NCBI RefSeq assembly: GCF_004027225.2
Contig: NC_044282.2
Span: 53,452,593-53,516,592, forward strand
Length of the DNA stretch: 64,000 nt
Origin: Strigops habroptila
Taxonomy: Eukaryota; Chordata; Aves; Psittaciformes; Psittacidae
Reading direction: 5' to 3'
Position numbers and translations under genes: made by a program. The stretch's first letter is position 1. Each line of letters opens with the position of its first letter. Shown piece by piece: positions 13,695 through 24,400 of the stretch. The notes beneath the pieces are model-generated. The model saw only the letters and a list, made by a program, of their open reading frames with translations. It was not told where the DNA came from and searched no databases.

Positions 13695-13771
13695 GAAGAC
13701 GATGTTCAAAAGCGGGCGGGGAGCGGCGGCGGCAGCAGCACAGCGCCGAGCACCGGCACCGGGCCGCCGCC

Positions 13772-14099
13772 ATGCGCCTCCGCGCCGCCGCCGCCCTCTG
13801 CCTCTGCCTGCTGGGCGCCTGCCGCCTCCGCCGCGGGCTGGAGGCCGCCGCTGTGCGCGGCCCGTCGGCGGCCGCTCCCCAGCGACCCTCGGCAGCCGCG
13901 CCTTCCTCCGCCTCCTCCTCCTCCTCCTCCGCCGCCGCCTCCCCCTTCTCCTCCCCGCCGCGGAGGGACGGGGCTCTCCGCAACGGCACCGTGGTGCCGC
14001 ACCACTACATGGTGGCCCTCTACCAGCGCCTGGCTGCCCGCCGCGCCCCCGGCCGCCGCGCCGACACCGTGACGGGCTTCGCGGAGTGGGCGCGCAGCG
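13772..14099 (+). CDS. GDF7: Growth/differentiation factor 7 (BMP12), coding exon 1
   Basis: This exon encodes residues 1-109 and the first base of codon 110 of a secreted BMP-family ligand. GDF7 acts in roof-plate and dorsal neural development and in tendon and joint tissue through BMP receptors and SMAD1/5/8. The ATG has a strong Kozak context (gccgccgccATG). Residues 5-16 form a hydrophobic signal-peptide core (AAAALCLCLLGA), and the following GLEAAAV matches mammalian GDF7 as I remember it, not GDF5 or GDF6. A low-complexity Ala/Pro/Ser stretch with a serine run (about 45-57) follows. Then come conserved propeptide motifs: RDGALRNGTVVPHHYM (65-80, with an N-glycosylation site at N71) and RADTVTGF (96-103). 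The exon ends at a consensus donor, g|gtgagt, in phase 1. The length of the serine run may vary. Confidence 0.93.
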
Positions 14100-14212
14100 G
14101 TGAGTGCGGGACGCGCGTATCTCTGCACAGCGAGGAGCGCGGCAGGGCAGCTGGGACGGGGCTAGCCCGCCGGGACCCCGCCATCGGGTGGGAGGGAGGA
14201 CCAGGGTTGGTT

Positions 14213-14870
14213 TAATGATGATGGGGCTTGGGAATGGGCTTGGGAATGAGGATGGGGCTTGGGAATGAGCTTGGTGATGAGGATGGGGCTTGGGAACGGA
14301 TTTGGAACAGAGAGAGAGTTGTGCGTTGGCTTGGGGATGGAGCTGTGGCTTGTGCACGGGTGTGAGGGTCTGGCTTCTGCATGGGCTTGAGTGTGGAGAC
14401 GGCGTTGTGAGTTACTTTGAGCGTGGATCTGGGGACGTGGTTGCACACGGAGACTGAGTTAACACGCTGATCTGCGGACGGGGTCGTGCCTGGGGTGGGT
14501 TGTGCGTGGTTGTGCATGTGGATGGGGTTTGTGCCTTGACTGGGAAGTGGGGTTGTGCGTTCGTTTGAGCACGGGGTGGTGGCATAGGATGGGGTAGCGC
14601 TTGGGGATGAGCTGTAGCTTAACGGGGTAGGGGCTGTGCATCACTTGTTAGACGGGAATGGAGCTGTGCATGAGTTCGAGCATGGGAACGAGGACGAGGA
14701 CAGGGATGGGGATGGGGCTGTGCGTGGCATGGGGATGGGGTCGCGATGGGGATAGTGCCTGGAGCCGGGAAAAAGAGTTCCCGGTGGAGATAAAAAGTGC
14801 GGGGCTGTGCGTGGGTCTGAGATCGGGGATGGCGATGGGGCTGCACACGCAGTCGGGGTCGAGTATGATC
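14213..14870. repeat. Degenerate G-rich minisatellite in GDF7 intron
   Basis: Repeated variants of gatggggcttgggaatgag are clearest at 14213-14310, with a unit of roughly 20-30 bp. Looser copies (gatggggctgtgc...) continue to about 14870. The + strand is strongly G over C. This explains the long - strand frames here, whose apparent proteins are Ser/Pro/His-rich repeats and are not genes. Confidence 0.75.
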
Positions 14871-15079
14871 CTCGGGGCTGGGGGTGCGGGCAGCTCCTGG
14901 GACCTCCCGCCACGTGGGAGGGAGAAGCCCGAAAAACTCCTTGGGGCAGTGCGACGGGAGCGGCTCAGCCCCGACTGCTGCCGCGCTCCGGAGCGGCTGC
15001 CGCCGACTCGCTGTGAGCTCTGCATCGCCGTCCCCTTCTCCTTCTCCCCTCTCTTGTGTCCTCTTCATACCGGCGGACC

Positions 15080-15210
15080 TGGTGATAATAATCAAATAAA
15101 CACATTTACGGACTTAACAATATATTTTATATATATGTAATATATATATACACATTGAGAAGGTTGCTCGTCTGGGAGGAAAAATAAAATCCCGATTGAA
15201 TAAAAAAAAA
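15080..15210 (+). other. AT-rich intronic patch with poly(A)-signal-like hexamers
   Basis: The sequence contains aaataaaca near 15094, alternating TA runs around 15120-15150, and tgaataaaaaaaaaag near 15198. These could act as intronic polyadenylation signals in a GDF7 transcript that fails to splice, but AT-rich DNA produces such hexamers by chance. Confidence 0.35.
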
Positions 15211-16440
15211 AGATAAACGGAGAAGCAGCTCCAGCCTCCTCCCGTGCCTGTCACCGGCTGCCCCGGGGTGAGAGAGCGGCGGCTGGTGGTGCGGAGCCTC
15301 CCGCAGCCCCCCAGGCCGCATCCCCAAACCCAGCAAGGCCGTATCCTGCCGTCAGGCTTGGCCGGGAGGGTTTGGCTGAAAGCTGGTGGGGAAACGGCGG
15401 GGGAGCGAGGCGGGACGGGGGGAGGATGCTGCGATGGGCGGGAGGCCAGTGCCCAGCCTGGGAGAGCCGGGGGGAAACTGCGCGCAGGTCCTGGGAAGTT
15501 TCAGTGCAAAATGAAACCAGATGAACTTCTTCAAAGGCATCTCCTGATCTGCTCCTCACAGGAAGTTTAGATCTGCTTCTAAAATAGTAATAAAAATATT
15601 AATATAATAACGGTAATAGTAATGATGATCATAATAACAGCAAATGATGGGGAGGAAGGCTTTCCCACCCGAGGTGCGGTGCAGGCTGCAGCCCAGGGCT
15701 CTGCCGGCAGCGGGTCGCGGGGCTCGGGCACAGCACAGCAGAGATGTTTGCAGATCAGGTTTCTAGTTAGAGAGGGAGAAAATAAAAACCAACCCTTCCA
15801 GAACTCATTCATCTCTTCCCTCAACTCCACCTCCTTTAGTTTTGGTTTGGTTTTTTCTAATTCACATTGAGCATACTTAATCAGTACCAGAATCTGCACA
15901 AGTCTGCGTTTGGGCTTTGGATCCACCAGAAATAGTGACGGATTCAAGCTGGGCTCACTTTCAGCTTCTGGAAGTGCCTCTGCCAGACGCACTGGGGCAC
16001 GACGCCTGCGCCCCCGACATGTGCCTGCGAGGGAAAGGAGATGTTCGCAGCATTTCACTTGGCATGGCTGGGGCGGGGGGTGTGTGTGACACTAAGGGCA
16101 GGAGAAATCGGTGACAACCTGCTGTTCGGGGGTGCGACTGTGCCGTGAGTGTTCTACTGGGGCTTCAGTGCCAAAATAGGACAGTGATGCAGCTAGGGGC
16201 ACTGGAACACCCGTGAGGAGGGAGAGAATTCTCCTCAGCCGCTGGTTTGAATTGATTCCTCCCTCTCTCTTTGCCTTCTCCTCCATGCTTTTTCGGTGCC
16301 TTCAGCCAGGTGAGGTTCCTGGACGCAGGTTGTGTCCCTGCTGGGGTGCTCCGCGAGCCTTGCTGCAAGGCAGTGATCTCCCCCGTGAGCTCCGTGTCCC
16401 TTGTGCCTCTGTAACGACAGCTCGGCTTCAGCCTGCTGGA

Positions 16441-16475
16441 TTTTTATAGTTTTTTTCCTTTTTTTTTTTTTTCCT
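16441..16475 (+). repeat. T-rich tract before exon 2 acceptor
   Basis: An almost pure T run ends about 22 bp before the splice acceptor at 16497. It provides an unusually long polypyrimidine tract for GDF7 exon 2. Confidence 0.8.
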
Positions 16476-16497
16476 ATTTTTGTTTAATCTCATGCAG

Positions 16498-17420
16498 ATT
16501 CCTCCCCGGCCGCCCTCGAGCAGCGGTACCTCTTCGACATCTCCAGCCTGCCCGACACGGAGGAGGTGACGGGTGCGGAGCTGCGGATCCTGCGCGCCCT
16601 CCCCGAAAACCGGAGCTTGGCCCTGTCCCCCGAAGGCACGTTCCACCACCTCCTCCTCTCCACCTGCCCGAGCCAGGACGGTGAGGAGCCCAGGCTGCTG
16701 GACTACAGGGCTGCAGACGTTTTGGATGGGGGCTCCTCCAGGTGGGAGGTGTTTGATGTCTGGGAAGCCCTGCGGGATTGGAGGGAGAGGTCTCTCTGGG
16801 GCAAGCTGCTGTGCTTCCTGCTGAGGATCGTCTCGGATGAGTCGAGGCGGCTTCTGCCCCCCCGGCAGCTGGGGTTCAGCAAGCCCCGGCCGCAGCCTCA
16901 CGAGAGAGCCCTGCTCGTGGCCTTCTCCCACACCCAGAGGAAGGAGAACCTCTTCAAGGAGATCCGGGATAAGATCAAGGCCCTGGGCAGCACCCCCTTC
17001 CTGGAGCCTCCTGATCCCGGCCGGGAGGCGTTCCCCACGCGGAGGAAGAGACGGACCACCATCGCCGCCCGGACTGGGGGCAGAGGCCACGGGAAGAAGG
17101 CGAAGACCCGCTGCAGCAGGAAGCCCCTGCATGTGAACTTCAAGGAGCTGGGCTGGGACGACTGGATAATTGCCCCCCTGGATTACGAGGCGTACCACTG
17201 CGAGGGGGTCTGCGACTTCCCCCTGCGCTCCCACCTGGAGCCCACCAACCACGCCATCATCCAGACCCTGATGAACTCCATGGACCCGGAGTCCACCCCC
17301 CCCAGCTGCTGCGTGCCCTCCAAGCTCAGCCCCATCAGCATCCTCTACATAGACTCTGGGAACAATGTGGTTTACAAACAGTACGAGGACATGGTCGTGG
17401 AGACGTGTGGCTGCAGGTAG
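16498..17420 (+). CDS. GDF7: Growth/differentiation factor 7 (BMP12), coding exon 2
   Basis: This exon encodes residues 110-416. The split codon G|AT gives Asp110, and the frame is open to TAG at 17418-17420. The propeptide contains [20 protein letters not shown] (121-140), a second N-glycosylation site (N148-R-S) and [13 protein letters not shown] (254-266), all family hallmarks. A furin-type site RRKRR is at 291-295. The mature ligand of about 121 residues has seven cysteines at 315, 344, 348, 380, 381, 413 and 415, with exact TGF-beta cystine-knot spacing, and ends in [13 protein letters not shown] and PLDYEAYHC favour GDF7, whereas [16 protein letters not shown] resembles GDF5/6 more than human GDF7. 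Total length of 416 is slightly shorter than the ~450 residues I recall for human. No frame damage is seen. GDF6 is the main alternative, made unlikely by the signal-peptide region and the LDAH neighbour. Confidence 0.95.
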
Positions 17421-17485
17421 CAATTTCTGCAGCTCTCCCCCTCACATCCCTGCCCTGCCCAGCCCAGCCCAGCAGCCTTACTCCA

Positions 17486-17545
17486 TTTTATATATATAAA
17501 TACAAATATATATATAAAAAATATATATACACACATACACACTTT
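17486..17545. repeat. TA-rich low-complexity run in GDF7 3' UTR
   Basis: Alternating TATATA segments are mixed with ATAAATACA and then ACACACATACACAC. The run starts 66 bp after the GDF7 stop codon, so it very probably lies in the 3' UTR and may affect mRNA structure. Confidence 0.8.
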
Positions 17546-20066
17546 CGTGTGTACCTTTCCAAAAGCCAAGCTCAGAGCAGATGTCCCCTGCCTTCCTGGC
17601 GCTGCCCTGGCCGTAAGCCTGGAAGGGATGGGAGATGTCTCCCCCCAGACAGCGAGGCTGTAGCTTGGTTCCCCCGGGCCCTCTCAAAGACAGTGTGACT
17701 CTCACCACCCCTGCTGGGTTTGCCGGGGCTCAGCCAGGGGTGATATGCTGCGGTGGGAGGCTGGGCTCCCTGCTTGGAGCTCCTGCCATCTCTGTGCCTT
17801 GCCTGCTCCCTCCAGGAGGGGAGCAGAGCCCCTGGGAGTGCCTGCTCAGCCTCGCAGCTCTGCCTGGTCCACTCCACTTGCCCAAGCTGAGCTGACACCT
17901 GATTTCCCAAAGGATTTAGAAAACATCTGGCCAAAATTGTCTCGGTGCGGGGGATAACCTGGGAGGGGATGGAGCGGTGGCTGCAGCAGAGGGGTCAGGC
18001 CAGCATCACCCTCCGGCTGCAGTCATGGGGCGGAAGGGAAGTGGGAACACTTTTCTCTGAGTTAAAGGAGTTTTTCTGCCTGCCTTCACATCGCTGCCCT
18101 GGGTTTGCAGGGGAAAAACCAAAGGATCCCTGGAGGAAGGCGGCAGGTGGAGAACCCGTGACCATGGGGGATTGAAGTCTTTTGGTCCAGGCCTGTTGGC
18201 AGTGGGGAGAGATGTGTGCTTCTGCTGTTGGGGACAGGAAAGGAGGTCCCTGTAACTGGAGGTGAAAGCAAGAGTCAGGTCTGAAGTAGAGCTCGTGCTC
18301 TCAACAGAGATGGGAACTGCTCTGAAAGGTGTTACCTGGGGACGCCCTGGCTCTGTGTGCTGGCCCTGCTGCCGATGTCCTGCAGGAGGTACTGGCTGGC
18401 AGGTCACCTCCCTTTCTGGCACAAACCCACCTTTCCATGGTGCACCAGGTACTCAGCATCAGGCCCACAAGTCACACAGCTGTCAGTGTGCTGGGAGAGA
18501 AGCAGAAGTCCCACGTTCCCTGGGGAAGAGCCGTTTCGCCTGGCTTCTTCTTTTTCCAAATAATCTCTATAAAAGCACTAAGCTCCACCCTACCTTCTTT
18601 TGGCACTGATTTCCCAGTGAGCTCCATCCCTCCCTGGAGCGCCTGCCTCTCCCTGTTCTATTAAGGGACCCAGATCCACTGGGAACAGGCATTTCCCATG
18701 CAAACAGCTGAACGCCACCCTCAGACTGCTGTGTGAAGCGGGGTGCTTTGACCCATGCTGTAAGGGCCACGGGATTTTAGTTATTCAGGAGCTGGATATA
18801 AATTAGGCCTTTAAATCAGAGAAGCTTTGCATCCATGTCAAGGTGTGTTTGGGATGCTGGGAAGCATTTCTGCTGCACTCAGTGGCTTTTGGTACCAAAC
18901 TTCAGTTTCATGGCTGGATTGGCTTAGACTAGAGATGCACTTGCACAGATTTTGCTTTTGATGGTTTGGTTTTTTACTAGTGGTCAAGGTGTTGGCATGT
19001 AAAAATCAGTTCTCATCAGTGGTAATAGTGTGCTTTTGGGTGAGATAAACCCCTGCTGGAAAACATGGGGTTTTTTTTCTATATAAAGCCAGTTGTCCTC
19101 CATGGCAGGGGTGTTCAGCTAGGGAGGAATGAGCCTAAACAGGGTAGAGAGGGGATCACCTCAAAAAGCTCTACCAAGATCCAAATTATTTCAAAGATCA
19201 GGAAAGCCTCAGTGAGGGTCCAACAGCTCCCTCTCCCCAGGAAAACAGTACATCAGCAGGGAGTACACCATGCACACCAATAATGGTGACACAACCCTCC
19301 CAGCCTCATTCCATCCTCACCCCACTGAGGTCTGCTCTGCATCCACAGGCTGCGGCTGGTGGCAAATCAGAGGAGCAAGTGTGGCACCTGTAAGCCTCGT
19401 GTGACCCCCTTGGCACCCATGGAGCAGCTCTGGCTTTGCATCCATGTATCTGAGAGGAAAATCTGGCTCCACACCTCAGTGTGAATGTAAATATACATTA
19501 AGCGTGATAAGCCTGTACCCAGGGCGATGTTCAGAGATGGAGTTTAGTGGGATAGAGGAAGAATCAGGTCCATGCTGTTGGGTTTCCTCACTGTCAGCAT
19601 GGTAGGGAGTGTGAGGTGCAGCTAATGGATGACAAGGGAGTAGCAGGAGGGCTCATGGCTTTCCTCTGGCCTTGGGCTTCAGCGCAGGTGGTTAGAGGAA
19701 GGAGGCTGGCATGAGCAGTGCTGGAGCTGCTTGCTCTGGAAACACTCCATCATTTATAGAGTTATCAAGCTCTCAAAGTACCTAATTTTTTTATTGCTGT
19801 TGTTTGCTTGACAGTTTTTCTCACTGCTGAGACAATTAATGTTGATGTTAATGAAAACATTATCATTATCCCCTTCCCCTTCCTCCAAATAGTTGCGGTG
19901 GAGGTTGGTGGGCACTTCAAATCCAGGCAAGATGTATTATAGCTCCTGGCTGGTGGCTCTTGTGCACCTTGGCCAAACAGATAACCTGAGACCTGGATGT
20001 GTGCCCAGCCGATGCCAGCGAACCCCAGTTCTTGTGGCTCTTGCTCAGCCACAGCTGCAGGGAATG

Positions 20067-20084
20067 GACAGACAGACAGACAGA
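20067..20084. repeat. (GACA)n microsatellite
   Basis: About four GACA units (gacagacagacagacag). A short simple repeat with no gene context. Confidence 0.85.
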
Positions 20085-21119
20085 TGTTGCCCACCTCAGG
20101 TCTGGAGGTGGCCAACAGAAAGCAGGGTCATGGGTTGGGCCTTTGATGCTTTACTGTGACCCCAATGCTGGGGTGCTGTTTGCTCTTGGGCCTCTGTCCT
20201 GAGCCCCACTTTGGCTTTGCTGGGCCTGGGGAGAAAAGCTGTGGCTCAGACATGATCCAGGCTGCAGAACTGGAGCTGCAATAAATGAGGAGGGGAGGAT
20301 TCAGGGAGAGCGCAGAGGTTGCTGCTGGCAGCGATGCCGTCTGTGGTTTTGCCCATACAGGAACCAGACCAGCTGCAGGTACCTCTCCCTAAACAGGCAT
20401 GTTTGGCGGGAGGCCACACTTCAGCCCACCAGGGCGAGCCCAGTGGCAGTGTGGCCCACTGTGTTCACACCCCTGGTGACACTGCCATGCCAGCACTCTC
20501 TTAAGAGAGCATTTCTTCCTTTCCTGGGCGAACAACCTCTGGAGAACAACGGGAGGGAGAAGGATGGTGTTGGACCCTTTTTCTGCTTGCCTAACAGGGC
20601 AGGGGAGGGCAGCTCCCTGCCTGGGGCTGCTCCAGTGGGATGCGTATGAGCAGGGCAAGGCTGGGGGCTCTCGGTGGGTAACTTGCCATTCCCCCTGGGC
20701 AAGCATCTTGGTCACAGCAGTTGGTGGTCACATTGCTCATTGCTCCCAGGGAAATGTTGCCAGAACAAAAGCCATCAGTCCTCCCTTTCTGAATCCCCGT
20801 GTGCTGGCTGCAAGGGCTGCCAATCCACCCCCAGGCAGATTCAGAGACTGCACCCAAACAGGGGATGAGGCTTGGAGAACAGCCGTTGGAGCCATCTCAG
20901 ATGGAAGTGCTGAGCCCTGGTGGTGTGCGAAAGCCTTTCCAGGCAGGGAGGTTCCCATGGTCGAGGTGCTGCAGCCCTGCCATGTTGGGGAGCAACGCAG
21001 ATGTGTCTGCAAAAGGCATGGAGGAGTAAACCCTGCCTCCAGAGGCAGGTAAGAGGGGCATCAGCTGCAGGATGGTGGTAGCCCAGCCTGGAGCTGGTCC
21101 TCTGCAGAGCATCACCCTC

Positions 21120-21480
21120 TAACGCCATAGAAACAGTCCAGGAAAAAAGTATTTCTAATCATCTGCCTGAGCTGATTTTTGGGCACGCATAAACATTGTA
21201 AATAGGAGACTAGAGGCTGAAGATGGAAAAATATGAATTCAGTAGACTCAGAGTGATTTTAATGGATAATTATAGGTTCTCAATCTGCAGTATTTAGACA
21301 ACCTTTTCAGTTAAAAAAAAACACCCAATAGTTTCCATGCAGAGTACATTCTCTTGGAGGATTTGTTTGACCTTCAGCACCATTTTTATCTGCAGGATAT
21401 AATTATAGTGAAGCTAGAAATATTAAGCATTTGAAAAGGACTATGTATCTATGATTAACTGGCTCCCTCCCCTCTTACAT
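21120..21480. promoter_or_regulatory. Candidate conserved non-coding element downstream of GDF7
   Basis: An AT-rich island inside otherwise GC-richer flank. It contains several homeodomain-type TAAT/ATTA cores (aatggataattataggttc; gatataattatagtg; tatgattaactgg) and no repeat signature. GDF7 is known to be controlled by roof-plate homeodomain factors such as LMX1A. Assigning this island to such control is inference; conservation has not been tested. Confidence 0.25.
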
Positions 21481-24400
21481 GGGAGTGTAATTGTGCAGGA
21501 GCAGGGAAACACACAGAGCAATCCCATTTTGGAAGTGCTGGGCTGGGAGTCAGGGAAGCATGCCTGGTTGGGACAGGACTGGTACATGTGCCTTGTCTTG
21601 GGGCTCCTTGAGTTCTATGAAACTACAGCCTGTGTTTAAGACACTACCTGGGCTGTGTCCGAAGCTGTGTCCAGCGGAGTCCCGTAGCAGGGACAGTCAA
21701 AATCAAAATGGCTTTATGGCCAGTTTAACTGCCTTATGACCAGGGGTGCTTCTGGTCATAAGAAATTAGAAATAATTCCCAGGAAACACAGATTTTATAC
21801 TTTTTCATTTTCTCTTTTTAAGGAATAATTGTTTGTGGGTTTTTTTTTTTATTGTCTTAAAATAAGAGGACCGTCTAGCGTTCCCCCCTCCCTTTTTGTT
21901 TTTACATTGTACTTCACATCCAATGGTAAAAGGGAAATGAGTATCCTCTGACAGGGATAAGGACGTTCAGATGGAAAAGGGCTTGGTTCAGGCTTGCAGC
22001 AGCTTTGCCCTGGCATAGCTGCATTGATCCCAGTGGCCTTAGATGTGGTCAGCAGACAAAGCCATATCCTCTTTGGCTGTTTGCTGATGTGTGGTGTACC
22101 TGTAAGGAAAAGACTGGACAGGCATCGCTTCTGATTAAAAGCAAACACTACCCTTGTGCCTTCTGCTCAAGTCTGAATGCCAGTGACTTCTGTGTGTATT
22201 TACATCATTTAGTTTTTAGCTCATGTCTTGATTACACAGCTCTCACTACTGGAGAGAGTTGGGTAGGTCTGCAGTGATTTATTGGTCACACTCCTGTTGT
22301 AAACCAAGCAGCTCCTTTCACTGTTGGTGGTTTTAAGCCCTTATCCCACAAACCCAAGCATGTGTTTAGGGCCCCCACGTAGCATCAGACATATGCACTG
22401 CTGTTTGCAGTGCTGTCTCTTGCAGGAAGAGATGAGAGAGGTTGGGGCATCACTTAGGGTGCTCCAGGGATGCCGGTCCCATGGGGCTACAGCTGGGCAA
22501 ATGCAGTGGATTGGGGTACTGATAGGATGCCTTTAGCTTGGCTCTCCAGACTTAACAGGATTATTGCCATGAACTTCAGCTTGATGTTCTTGTCTACAAC
22601 AGCAGCATCTACAGTTAGCTATTGATTTCAAAAAACACATGATATATGTTGATATGACTGATATGTCATAAATATCAATCCAGCTCATACTTCAATTGAA
22701 GCAAAGCTGGTGAGAAATGTTAGAGTTTCCTGCTGAGCATGTGGCAAGTCCTGAGACATGAGTGCCTTCTCTTGTCTGCAATGGGGCAGCACTGCCATGT
22801 GTCAGGGAGAAAAAAACCTGCGTGGGGCAACATCAGTGAGAGTCTGGGTATTGGAAGGGGTAGTCACCCAAAATGGGGCTCTGTCACTGGATTTGAAAGA
22901 TGGTCAGACCCAAAGGTTACCATATGGACCTTGGTTGGGCAGTGTGCTTGCTGTGTCCTGGGTAAAACCAGAGTTGGGGTGTGAATTTCTCACTCTTCAT
23001 CATCACCCTCTGGGGAGGTGACTGGGCAGGAAAACCCCCATGGGCAAAGCCAAGCTCTGGTCATTGAGAGTGGCGTGGTTCTTCTTTTAAGTCACCATGA
23101 CCAGCAGATGGAGAGACTATGTGTGTCCCACTGGCATCAGCGCAGCTTCCCTGGCATCGGGATCCCTATGTGGAGTCCAAACAGGGGTGCTGGGTGGCAG
23201 GAGCAGGCTGTAGCAGTGTGCTCACTGCAGGAGTGTGTCCTCTCTGAAACACTTCAGAAAGAGGAGTTGGGGAGTAACAGTCCCATGGATGGGGTGTTGC
23301 TGGTGGTCAGGAGCCTGTGACCTTGTGCAGAGGGGGGAGAGATTTTCCTGCCTTTCCTGTCTTTGAATTAATAAAAGAGAGAGATGTCCCGCCAGGCTGG
23401 TGTACGTGACATCTTGAATTCTGTCATAAGCTGGCTTATGTCTTCCATGGTAAAAACAGCTGCATTCAGACTTTTAAGGCTCTTTAATCCTAGTACAGCA
23501 TGTTGCAAGGTGCAGAGATCTCTCTGAAAATCAATTATGCCCTATCAGCAAGTGTTCTGCACCTTCAAAAGGTGACCATACTTTGGAACCTGCTGACCAA
23601 GAACCCAACCCTACATCTCAAAGCATGTTTTGCAGCCTTGCACTTCAAGACATGTGTAGCCCATGCGGCTGCGTTCTCCTTTTACTGCCACCTGTATCTG
23701 AGCAGCCTGCTGGATTTACTGTGTTGGAGAGGAGCTGATGTATGTGGTGGCGGACGGAGCACACCGGCGGGCTGGCTGGTGTGCCATGTTTGACTGTGGC
23801 TGAGCAGACTAGGGCAGGAAGGACTGAGCAGCAGAGCTCATGGAGACTGGCATTCAAAAATCTTAAACCAAAGGTGCATTCCCAGAAAGGGCTGAAAACA
23901 AACCCCAGCCATATTTCAGTGTTTATTCAGCAGGTTTTGCTCTTCATTTTGCTGTCATCACCACTTATTAGTTCATTCATACATTTGGGAGCTGATTTTT
24001 CTGCTTCAATACTTATACTTTGGGCTTTCAGGATGGGGACTGCGCAGACTTGCTGGGGTGTTTGGTGGGCAGGGGAGAGCAGTCTGTGCCCTCTGTCAGG
24101 GGGCAGTGAGGGCACGGGCCTGGCAAGGTTGAAGCTGGTGGGAGGAGAGGACCTGCTCACAGTGGGTCACACTCTCAAGTGCTTTTCTGATGGAAGTTGG
24201 GAGTGTTTGGGTCTCCCTTCCCCTTCACTCTGCTGTGTGGTCAAATTATGCTGGTGCCACTCAGGTCTCCACCATCAGCGGAATGAGACCCAGAGGCTGG
24301 GTCAAGCTCAGCCTCCTCGGAGCTGTGGCATTGGCTTTGGTCCCAGGTTTTGGGGAGATGATGGTAGTGTTCCTCACAGTGTTCCATTCATTTCCTCTAT

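Larger units (their letters stand above)
13020..14130 (+). promoter_or_regulatory. GDF7: CpG-rich promoter, 5' UTR and exon 1 region of GDF7
   Basis: The sequence turns sharply GC-rich and CpG-dense at about 13020 and stays so through coding exon 1. No TATA box is evident in the few hundred bases before the ATG, which fits a CpG-island promoter with dispersed starts. Many GC-box-like GGGGCGGG or complementary stretches are present. The transcription start cannot be placed. A degenerate GC-rich tandem array at about 13190-13420 and a CGG repeat at 13647-13694 lie inside, so part of the 5' UTR is probably repetitive. The boundaries are visual estimates. Confidence 0.75.
14100..16497 (+). other. 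GDF7: GDF7 intron 1
   Basis: A 2.4-kb phase-1 intron, typical of two-exon GDF5/6/7 genes. It runs from gtgagt at 14100 to tttaatctcatgcag ending at 16497. The first third is a G-rich degenerate tandem repeat. It is followed by an AT-rich patch with AATAAA-type hexamers near 15094 and 15198, a GC-rich block around 15230-15500, an ATAATA-rich patch near 15580-15640, and a long T-rich tract (16441-16475) just before the acceptor. No additional exon is supported. Confidence 0.85.
17421..21119. other. Region downstream of the GDF7 stop (3' UTR start, then unassigned)
   Basis: The first part must be GDF7 3' UTR: C/T-rich just after the stop, then an AT-rich run at 17486-17545. The true transcript end cannot be set from sequence. 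AATAAA-type hexamers occur at several places, for example near 20279. No second coding gene is supported; the frames here are short and overlapping. Confidence 0.55.

Noticed and set aside
13078-13989. 303-codon - strand frame and several long + strand frames over the GDF7 promoter and exon 1
   Set aside because: They pass through the CGG repeat and tandem array and encode Pro/Ala/Arg/Gly low-complexity sequence. Only the frame starting at 13772 matches a known family.
14162-15095. Long - strand frames rich in Ser/Pro/His in GDF7 intron 1
   Set aside because: They are translations of the G-rich minisatellite, with periodic peptide repeats and no homology.
13772-17420. Calling the growth factor GDF6 or GDF5
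   Set aside because: The signal-peptide region (AAAALCLCLLGACRLRRGLEAAAV-like), PLDYEAYHC and the LDAH neighbour fit GDF7. GDF5/6-like residues are confined to one segment of the mature domain.
16428-17423. 331-codon open frame antisense to GDF7 exon 2
   Set aside because: It is a shadow of a GC-rich coding exon: third-position bias in GDF7 removes stops on the other strand. It has no recognisable domain and starts from the intron T-tract side.
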